This document shows, piece by piece, positions 1-4,488 of a stretch of 6,665 nucleotides of DNA. The stretch comes from an uncultured Actinoplanes sp. (lineage in GTDB: Bacteria; Actinomycetota; Actinomycetes; Mycobacteriales; Micromonosporaceae). A program made the position numbers and the translations under genes. The stretch covers positions 1 through 6,665 of the forward strand of contig CAKUMG010000323.1 in the NCBI GenBank assembly GCA_934667465.1, read 5' to 3'. A model generated the notes under the pieces. It saw only the letters and a list, made by a program, of their open reading frames with translations. It did no database searches and was not told the DNA's origin. Each line of letters begins with the position of its first letter. Positions within the stretch are counted from its first letter, which is position 1.

Positions 1-93
1 CAGCAGGACGCCCGGCAGGGGCGCCTCGCCGACGGGCCGGATGACGGCCGTGCGGATACCTGCGACCCGCACCTCTTCTTCACGCACCTTCAT
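1..93 (-). CDS. Partial alpha/beta hydrolase, dienelactone hydrolase-like (N-terminus only)
   Basis: Only the first 31 codons are in the window and the gene continues past the left edge. It starts at the ATG whose first base is 93 and opens MKVREEEVRVAGIRTAV, with visible sequence ending in PLPGVLL. A charged start, short beta strands and a hydrophobic PGVLL strand resemble the beginning of small dienelactone-hydrolase-type alpha/beta hydrolases, where this strand precedes the oxyanion region. No nucleophile or catalytic triad is visible, so the family call is from resemblance only. An AGGG lies 9 nt upstream of the ATG. The same bases form a TAGGGT hexamer that could instead be a -10 box. 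It reads in the same direction as the 361-963 gene but is separated from it by about 267 bp, so it probably has its own promoter. Confidence 0.45.
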   Translation of the reverse strand, partial: MKVREEEVRVAGIRTAVIRPVGEAPLPGVLL

Positions 94-101
94 GCCGACC
101 G

Positions 102-107
102 ACCCTA
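102..107 (-). promoter_or_regulatory. TAGGGT hexamer upstream of the partial hydrolase: -10 box or weak ribosome site
   Basis: On the minus strand TAGGGT ends 8 nt before the ATG at 93. It fits the actinobacterial -10 pattern TANNNT at a distance that would give a nearly leaderless transcript. The AGGG inside it could equally serve as a weak Shine-Dalgarno at 9-nt spacing. I see no convincing -35, so the two readings cannot be separated. Confidence 0.25.
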
Positions 108-225
108 CCGACCCGATGGATCTTGCCGCCGGTCACGGCACGCCGCAGATCAAAGGCATTGTCCGGTACGCGGGCCACGTTCCCGCCGACGCCGGGCGGC
201 CCTGCCCAGCAGTGCCCCGGTCCGC

Positions 226-263
226 GGCGCGACCTGCTCGCCGGTCGCGCCTTTGCCGCGACC
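226..263 (-). terminator. Candidate hairpin pair, possible terminator downstream of the 200-residue gene
   Basis: The arm at 226-234 (ggcgcgacc) pairs perfectly with 243-251 (ggtcgcgcc) across an 8-nt loop. The same central arm (243-249) can instead pair with 257-263 (cgcgacc) across a 7-nt loop, so the two stems exclude each other. The site lies about 100-135 nt past the stop codon of the leftward gene ending at 361. There is no T-run, so this is not a classical intrinsic terminator, although many actinobacterial terminators lack a U-tail. In DNA this rich in G and C, stems of this length can occur by chance. Confidence 0.3.
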
Positions 264-300
264 ATCCGGGCGGAGCTGCCGGGTCGATCATCGGGCCCGC

Positions 301-381
301 GCCGCGCCACTCGTGAGACGGACCCGCGCCGCGTCACTCGTGACACGGGCCGCCGCCGCGTCACTCGTAGGACTGGCCGGC
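301..381. repeat. Three tandem 27-bp repeats across the 3' end of the 200-residue gene
   Basis: Units at 301-327, 328-354 and 355-381 align without gaps. Neighbouring units match at 22 of 27 positions. All share the core gccgcg[c/t]cactcgt. The rightmost unit contains the stop codon (tca, 361-363) and last codons of the leftward gene. The middle unit repeats GAG-TGA in the same frame 27 bp downstream, giving a second in-frame stop. The outermost unit has TGG there. The middle unit also contains the inverted repeat GTCAC-TC-GTGAC (333-344). The pattern suggests local tandem duplication of the gene end followed by divergence. Confidence 0.7.
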
Positions 382-963
382 GTCGGACATGTCGAACAGG
401 TGCTCCCAGGTCAGGGACGTCGTGTCGGCCGGGAAGACCTCCGGTGCGCCGAGGCCGCAGTCCAGGTAGCTCGCCGGGTAGAGGTTGTACCACATGTCGC
501 CCGTGGCGCGGACCGCGTCCGGCGGGCGGGGGATGCGGGTGCCGAGGCCGGCGTACTTGTCGAGCGGCCCGGCGTCGGCGAGGTCGGCCAGGTCGGCGAG
601 CTGGGACAGCATCAGGTCCCGCCACTCCGTGTACGTGACCTCGCCGGGCCAGTGGTACGCGGCCGTGCGCCACCCGTCGGGCAGCTCCGGTGCCGTGCCG
701 GTCGCCGCGACGGCGCACAGTGCGGCGACCGTGTCCAGGTCCAGTTCGGTCCGGTCGGCGAGGGGGCCCGCGGCCCACAGCAGCGTGCGCAGGAAGTCGG
801 ACAACGACCGCCCGGACTCCTGCGCGCGCGTCGCCGACGCGATCATGTGGTCCTCCAGCGCCGCCACGGTCGTGCAGGCGGCCGGCCCGGGAACGGGGCG
901 CACCCGGCCCCCCGTGGTGGCGGCGTCGATCAGGGCGGCGGCCAGCGCCTCGACTCTGTCCAT
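361..963 (-). CDS. Conserved-looking protein of unknown function, 200 residues
   Basis: The gene encodes 200 residues, starting MDRVEALAAALIDAAT and ending DAGQSYE. I do not recognise a named domain. There is no signal peptide or membrane segment, so it is probably cytoplasmic. An acidic, leucine-rich helical N-terminal half is followed by an aromatic segment (DMWYNLYPASYLDC, about residues 155-168) and a C-terminal W-x(n)-GQ-x-YE ending. From memory, a WYN...YL(E/D)C block followed by a terminal GQ-YE occurs in uncharacterised Streptomyces proteins with more sequence between the two blocks. That match is uncertain. I chose the ATG at 963 because the frame stays open further upstream only by running antisense through the phosphotransferase gene, and because a good -10 hexamer sits 7 nt before this ATG. 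Its start is 18 bp from the divergent phosphotransferase gene. A small LAD-LAD-LAD repeat lies at about residues 122-130. Confidence 0.75.
   Translation of the reverse strand: MDRVEALAAALIDAATTGGRVRPVPGPAACTTVAALEDHMIASATRAQESGRSLSDFLRTLLWAAGPLADRTELDLDTVAALCAVAATGTAPELPDGWRTAAYHWPGEVTYTEWRDLMLSQLADLADLADAGPLDKYAGLGTRIPRPPDAVRATGDMWYNLYPASYLDCGLGAPEVFPADTTSLTWEHLFDMSDAGQSYE
574..600. repeat. Three 9-bp tandem repeats inside the 200-residue gene
   Basis: The units gtcggcgag, gtcggccag and gtcggcgag (574-582, 583-591, 592-600) encode LAD-LAD-LAD on the minus strand. The array keeps the reading frame and so can change length without breaking the gene. It is probably simple slippage within an alanine- and leucine-rich helix. 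Confidence 0.6.
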
Positions 964-970
964 GGCGGGC

Positions 971-976
971 ACAGTA
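971..976 (-). promoter_or_regulatory. Candidate -10 box (TACTGT) for leaderless transcription of the 200-residue gene
   Basis: On the minus strand TACTGT matches the actinobacterial TANNNT -10 pattern and ends 7 nt before the ATG at 963. That is the spacing expected when transcription begins at the start codon. No Shine-Dalgarno is present, which fits a leaderless mRNA. On the plus strand the overlapping bases 970-975 read CACAGT, 6 nt before the divergent GTG at 982, and are a poorer match. No clear -35 is seen on either strand. Confidence 0.4.
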
Positions 977-981
977 GACGC

Positions 982-1929
982 GTGCTGACAATCGAGGATC
1001 TTGCCCCCGCCGTCCGGGACGCGTTCGGCGGCGCGCGGCGGCTGACCGGCGTCGAGCGGCTGACCGGGGGCAGCAAGAAGGGCGTCTACCGGCTGACCCT
1101 GGACGACGGTGCCACGGCCGTCGCCTACCGGTGGGACCGGGCGGAGAACTTCTGGCCCGAGACCGCGGGGGACCCCGCCGATCCGTTCTCCAGTGCGGGC
1201 GGGCTCGACCATTTCCTGGCCGCCCGCGCGAAGCTGGACGATCTCGGGCTCCGTGTCCCCGAGGTGTATCTGACCGGCGACGACCTGGCCGTGGTCGAGG
1301 ACTTCCCGGGCGCGACGCTGCAGGACCGGCTGGCGCGCGACCCGGCGGCCGCGGGTCCGGTCGTGGCGCGCCTGGCCGAGGGGCTCGCCGCGATGCGCGG
1401 GGCGCGCGGACCCGCGTACGGCAAGGTGGCCCTTGTCGACGGCGGCGGCGTCTCGCGTGAGCTGTCGTGCGAGCGGGCGGTGCTCGCCAGGGCCCTGCGT
1501 GATCTCGCCGAGGCGGCCCGGCGCGACCGGCGGATCGGCGACGCCGAGGCCGGCCTGCACGACCGGCTGCACGGTTTGTTCGCTGCAGTGGAGCCGCGCG
1601 ACGAGCTGTCGGTCGTGCATGGTGAGCTGGGTTTCGACCATGTGCTGGTCGATGCCTCCGGCGAACCCGTGCTGATCGACGCCGAGGGCCTGCTGTATTT
1701 CGACGTCGAGTGGGAGCACGTGTTCCTGCGGATCCGCCTGAACGACGACTACCGGCTGGTGGCGGCCGCGGGGCTCGACCCGCGGCGGATGGCGTTCTAT
1801 CTGCTCGCGCAGCGGTTGTCGCTGGTCGCCGGGCCGTTACGGTTGCTCGACGGCGAGTTCCCGGACCGGGAGTTCATGCGCGGCATCGCCGAGCACAACC
1901 TGCGGATGGCCCTGGAGCTGCGAGAATGA
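982..1929 (+). CDS. Phosphotransferase-family protein (APH/kinase fold) with HGE in place of HGD
   Basis: The protein has 315 residues with the layout of an aminoglycoside-phosphotransferase (APH)/choline-kinase-like enzyme. A GGSKKGVYRL turn (residues 29-38) resembles the nucleotide loop. VVEDFPGATL (104-113) is hinge-like. The catalytic loop region reads VVHGELGFDHVLVD (211-224), followed by LIDAEG (231-236) with the presumed metal-binding Asp233. Classical APH enzymes have HGDxxxxN, whereas here the loop has Glu215 and His220. I recall HGELxxDHVLVD as a recurring actinobacterial variant, so this looks like a subfamily and not damage. The substrate is unknown and the chromosomal context does not point to antibiotic resistance. 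It probably acts in the cytoplasm. The GTG at 982 was chosen because family-like sequence begins there and upstream sequence belongs to the divergent gene. No Shine-Dalgarno is visible. A rare TTA codon encodes Leu286. The next gene starts 4 nt after the stop. Confidence 0.88.
   Translation: MLTIEDLAPAVRDAFGGARRLTGVERLTGGSKKGVYRLTLDDGATAVAYRWDRAENFWPETAGDPADPFSSAGGLDHFLAARAKLDDLGLRVPEVYLTGDDLAVVEDFPGATLQDRLARDPAAAGPVVARLAEGLAAMRGARGPAYGKVALVDGGGVSRELSCERAVLARALRDLAEAARRDRRIGDAEAGLHDRLHGLFAAVEPRDELSVVHGELGFDHVLVDASGEPVLIDAEGLLYFDVEWEHVFLRIRLNDDYRLVAAAGLDPRRMAFYLLAQRLSLVAGPLRLLDGEFPDREFMRGIAEHNLRMALELRE
1837..1839 (+). other. In-frame TTA leucine codon (Leu286)
   Basis: This is the only in-frame TTA codon I found among the genes of the window. 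In Streptomyces TTA is read by the developmentally controlled bldA tRNA, so TTA-containing genes are often expressed late. Whether that applies depends on the genus, which the window does not settle. Confidence 0.75.
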
Positions 1930-1933
1930 GCGC

Positions 1934-2272
1934 ATGCCCGTTGTCGAAGCGTCGGTGACAGTCCCGGTGCCGCCGGAGGTGGCGTTCGCGGTGTCGCAGA
2001 CGACGACGCCCGTGCGGTTCCGGTGGGATCCGTTCATCAGGGAGCAGCACTTCGTCGGCGGGGCCGAGCGGCCGGGCAAGGGCGTGCGCTCGTTCTCCCG
2101 GCACACCGTCGCGACGTGGCGCTACAGCTTCCGGTGCAGGCGCGCGGTGTGCCGCCCGGTCGCCGACCGGGTGGGCGTGTGGCTGTTGCGCCGCGACATC
2201 CGCCGCCGGATCGCCGGCTATGCGTCCGGCTGCACCGACCCGGTCGTCGTGGCGGCCGCGTCAGAGGTTTGA
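1934..2272 (+). CDS. Short SRPBCC-family protein, apparently lacking its central part
   Basis: The protein has 112 residues. Its N-terminus (VEASVTVPVPPEVAFAVSQT, residues 4-23) is a typical first strand and helix of the SRPBCC (Bet v1/START-like) fold. The WDPFIREQHFVGG segment and the C-terminal ADRVGVWLLRRDIRRRIAG helix also fit. Full SRPBCC proteins are usually about 140-160 residues. Here the early KGVRSFSRH (49-57) runs straight into TVATWRYSF (58-66), which looks like a late strand of the fold. About 40 central residues therefore seem to be missing, with the frame kept at the junction near 2100-2110. The product could be a shortened functional protein or a decaying gene. It starts 4 nt after the phosphotransferase stop, so the two are probably co-transcribed and translationally coupled. 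Its last 12 bp overlap the convergent hexosaminidase gene. No ligand can be inferred. Confidence 0.7.
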   Translation: MPVVEASVTVPVPPEVAFAVSQTTTPVRFRWDPFIREQHFVGGAERPGKGVRSFSRHTVATWRYSFRCRRAVCRPVADRVGVWLLRRDIRRRIAGYASGCTDPVVVAAASEV

Positions 2273-3679
2273 GGTCATCTCGGCCAGCTCGGCGCGGCGG
2301 TCTCCATCCGTGCGCGGATTTCCCGGTGCGCCGGGCCGGGAGTCGCCGGGGCGGGGGCCGGAGAGGGGCCGGAAGTTGACGCCCATCGCCGTCAGCCGGG
2401 CCAGGTGCGGGACGAGCCGGTCGTGGAAGTCCGCGAAGTCGCCGGCCGTGCCCCAGGCCACCTCCGCGAAGGCGCAGAGCCGGGGGTACGCCATGTACTC
2501 CACGCGTCGCAGCGACTCCATGTGCTCGGTCCACACGTTGGCCTGCGCGCCGATGATCAGCCCGGGGTCGGCGCCCGGCGGGACGGGGTCGAACGCGTAC
2601 ACGTCCTCCAGGGTGAGCAGCGTGCCCACCGGAGTCGGCTCACCCGGGTCGGCGGACTGCCGATAGTCCAGATAACACGACATGTCCGGGCAGGAGACGA
2701 CCTGGTGTCCGGCGCGGGTGCCCACCACGGCGGGCAGCGGCCCGCGCCACGCGGCGATCACCGCGTCGGCGGGCGCGCCCCCGGCCAGGATCTCGTCCCA
2801 GCCGTAGACCCGCCGCCCCCGGGAGGCGAGGAACTGCGCCATGGCCGCCGTGAAGCGGGGCTGCACCGACGTGTCGCCGCCCCACTCGTCCGCCGGGCAC
2901 TCGTCGCCGCCGATCCCGATCAGCTCCGACGGGAAGATGTCGCACACGTGGGCGAGTACCTGGCGGCAGAAGTCGAGCGTGGCCGGTTCCATGTTGAGCA
3001 CGTGCGGCGAGATGCCCCAGGACGTCCGGACCCCGCCGGTGAAGCCGTTGCCCAGCGCGGGGTACGCGGCCACGGCCGCCTGCATGTGGCCCGGCATGTC
3101 CACCTCGGGCACGACGGTCATGTGCCGCTCCGCCGCGTACGCGACGATGGTTCGCAGGTCCGCGGTGGTGTAGAAGCCGCCGTGCGGGGTGCCGTCGTCG
3201 AGGCCGTGCTGCCGGGAGCCGCGCATCGACGAGGGCCGCCACGCGCCCACCGACGTCAGGCGTGGCCAGCCGGGCACCTCGAAGCGCCAGCCCTGGTCGT
3301 CGGTCAGGTGCAGGTGCAGCACGTTGAGCTTGTGGTGCGCCGCCACGTCGATGAAGCGCAGCACGTCCGGGACCGGCATGAAGTGGCGCGCGACGTCGAG
3401 CAGGACGCCGCGCCACGCGTACCGGGGCGCGTCCTCGATGTGCACGGGAGCGCCACCCCACTGGCGCAGCGTCTGGCGCGCGTAGAACTCCCCGGCCGCC
3501 GAGCCTGCGGTGATGGTGACGCCCGCGGGAGAGACGTCGAGCACGTAGCCCTCACGTGGCAACGACGGATCCAAGCGCGTCGCCGCCGGATCGAGGGGCG
3601 GCACCGACGGATCGAAGCGCGTGGGCGCCGGCGAGGAATGCGCCGCGGAGTCCCGTACGGAAGCGGGTCGGGGGATCAA
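2261..3679 (-). CDS. GH20 beta-N-acetylhexosaminidase, cytoplasmic (DasD-like), compact N-terminus
   Basis: This is a 472-residue family 20 glycoside hydrolase that removes terminal GlcNAc (or GalNAc) by substrate-assisted catalysis. Motifs in order are IPRPASV (2-8), RGVLLDVARHF (90-100), HLHLTDDQGWRFE (122-134), PEVDMPGH (191-198), IGIGGDECPADEW (254-266) with the catalytic Asp259-Glu260 pair, GWDEIL (293-298), CYLDY (335-339) and NVWTEHM (381-387). Arg90, Trp294, Trp311, Tyr336, Asp338, Trp383 and Glu385 match the -1 subsite residues known from Streptomyces plicatus hexosaminidase, so the enzyme should be active. There is no signal peptide, which places it in the cytoplasm to cleave imported chitobiose. 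I chose the TTG at 3679: it overlaps the permease stop as TTGA and puts the usual IPRP opening at the N-terminus. The N-terminal domain is short and holds three 7-residue repeats. A Pro/Gly-rich tail (about 440-472) overlaps the convergent gene. Confidence 0.95.
   Translation of the reverse strand: MIPRPASVRDSAAHSSPAPTRFDPSVPPLDPAATRLDPSLPREGYVLDVSPAGVTITAGSAAGEFYARQTLRQWGGAPVHIEDAPRYAWRGVLLDVARHFMPVPDVLRFIDVAAHHKLNVLHLHLTDDQGWRFEVPGWPRLTSVGAWRPSSMRGSRQHGLDDGTPHGGFYTTADLRTIVAYAAERHMTVVPEVDMPGHMQAAVAAYPALGNGFTGGVRTSWGISPHVLNMEPATLDFCRQVLAHVCDIFPSELIGIGGDECPADEWGGDTSVQPRFTAAMAQFLASRGRRVYGWDEILAGGAPADAVIAAWRGPLPAVVGTRAGHQVVSCPDMSCYLDYRQSADPGEPTPVGTLLTLEDVYAFDPVPPGADPGLIIGAQANVWTEHMESLRRVEYMAYPRLCAFAEVAWGTAGDFADFHDRLVPHLARLTAMGVNFRPLSGPRPGDSRPGAPGNPRTDGDRRAELAEMTSNL
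3563..3625. repeat. Three 21-bp tandem repeats in the hexosaminidase N-terminus
   Basis: Units at 3563-3583, 3584-3604 and 3605-3625 are in register. The first 18 bases of the outer two (cgacggatccaagcgcgt and cgacggatcgaagcgcgt) differ at one position. The middle unit is more diverged but keeps ggatc. In protein they read PTRFDPS, VPPLDPA and ATRLDPS (residues 19-39). They lie where other GH20 proteins carry much of the small N-terminal GH20b domain. Confidence 0.75.
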
Positions 3680-4488
3680 TCTTTCACCGCCCCGCCCAGC
3701 CCGGAGACCAGCCGCCGCCGCACGATCAGGAAGAACACCAGCACCGGCAGCGTCATCAGCGTCGACGCGGCCATGATCGCCCCCCAGTCGTTCTCGTCGG
3801 GCTTGAAGAACACCAGCAGCGCCATCGGCAGCGTCTGGTTGTCCGTCGCGCTGATGATGAACGTGCGCGCGAACAGGAAGTCGTTCCAGGCGTGGATGAA
3901 CGAGAAGACGCTGGTGGCCGCGAGCCCCGGTGCGATCAGCGGGAACAGGATGCGCCACAGCACGGTGAAGCGGGACGCGCCGTCGAGCTGGGCCGCCTCG
4001 TCGAGCTCGTCGGGCACGCCGGCGACGAAGCCGCGGAGCATCCAGATCGCGAACGGCAGGGTGAACGCCGTGTGCACGAGCATCAGCGAGCCCAGCGTGT
4101 TGAGCGCGCCGAGGTCGCGTACGAGGAAGAACAGCGGAATCGTCAGGGCCTCGATCGGGACCATCTGGGCGATCAGGAAGACCACCAGCAGCGTGGTCCG
4201 GAACTTGAAGTGGAAGCGGGTCAACGCGACCGCGGCGAGGAACGCCAGCAGTCCCGAGATCAGCACGACGACCACCGCGACGACCACGCTGTTGAGCAGG
4301 TAGCGACCGAAGTTGTCGACGGTCAGCACCCGGCGGAACGCGTCGAGCGAGGGCGCGAGGGTCCACGGCTTCTGGTCCAGCGACTGGATCTCGCCGGCGG
4401 GCTTGAGGGCCGCCAGCACCATCCAGTAGATCGGGAAGACCACGACGGCGGCGATCAGGACCGCCGCCGCGTCGAGCAGGCGTCTCAC
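3676..4488 (-). CDS. Carbohydrate ABC transporter permease 2 (MalG type, DasC-like)
   Basis: This 270-residue inner-membrane permease has the usual MalG-type size. Hydrophobic segments begin near residues 5-25 and recur at about 65-90, 97-122, 131-152, 189-205 and 240-258, consistent with six membrane spans. The cytoplasmic EAA loop, which docks the ATPase, reads DEAAQLDGASRFTVLWRIL (163-181) and ends with FPLIAPG. The start is the GTG at 4488, overlapping the permease 1 stop as GTGA. A strong GGGAG Shine-Dalgarno lies 7 nt upstream. It should pair with permease 1 to form the channel for the sugar delivered by the binding protein. Its stop overlaps the hexosaminidase TTG start. Sugar specificity is inferred from gene order, not from the permease itself. 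Confidence 0.94.
   Translation of the reverse strand: MRRLLDAAAVLIAAVVVFPIYWMVLAALKPAGEIQSLDQKPWTLAPSLDAFRRVLTVDNFGRYLLNSVVVAVVVVLISGLLAFLAAVALTRFHFKFRTTLLVVFLIAQMVPIEALTIPLFFLVRDLGALNTLGSLMLVHTAFTLPFAIWMLRGFVAGVPDELDEAAQLDGASRFTVLWRILFPLIAPGLAATSVFSFIHAWNDFLFARTFIISATDNQTLPMALLVFFKPDENDWGAIMAASTLMTLPVLVFFLIVRRRLVSGLGGAVKD

Larger units (their letters stand above)
94..360. other. Intergenic region between the partial hydrolase and the 200-residue gene
   Basis: These 267 bp carry no open reading frame that resembles a protein. Frames crossing the region give arginine- and proline-rich translations typical of GC-rich noncoding or out-of-frame DNA. The part near 93 should hold the promoter of the partial hydrolase. 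The middle (226-263) can fold into two alternative hairpins. The right end (301-360) holds two of three 27-bp tandem repeat units. No tRNA, rRNA or transposon ends are seen. Confidence 0.6.

Noticed and set aside
301..381. CRISPR array
   Set aside because: The 27-bp units abut without unique spacers and overlap a gene end, so this is a tandem duplication.
80..991. Long minus-strand open frame with Arg/Gly/Pro-rich translation
   Set aside because: It lies in another frame over the 200-residue gene and the intergenic repeats. Its composition is that of an out-of-frame GC-rich shadow, with no recognisable domain.
964..1719. Upstream extension of the 200-residue gene by 252 codons
   Set aside because: The extension is antisense to the phosphotransferase gene, which has clear family motifs and normal codon use. 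The ATG at 963 has a suitable -10 box.
2673..2675. Possible TTA codon in the hexosaminidase gene
   Set aside because: The triplet is out of frame, falling across TGT-TAT. A similar triplet at 5955-5957 in the binding protein is also out of frame.
2405..4303. Plus-strand 632-codon open frame
   Set aside because: It is antisense to the GH20 gene and permease 2, both firmly identified by motifs. No domain is recognisable.
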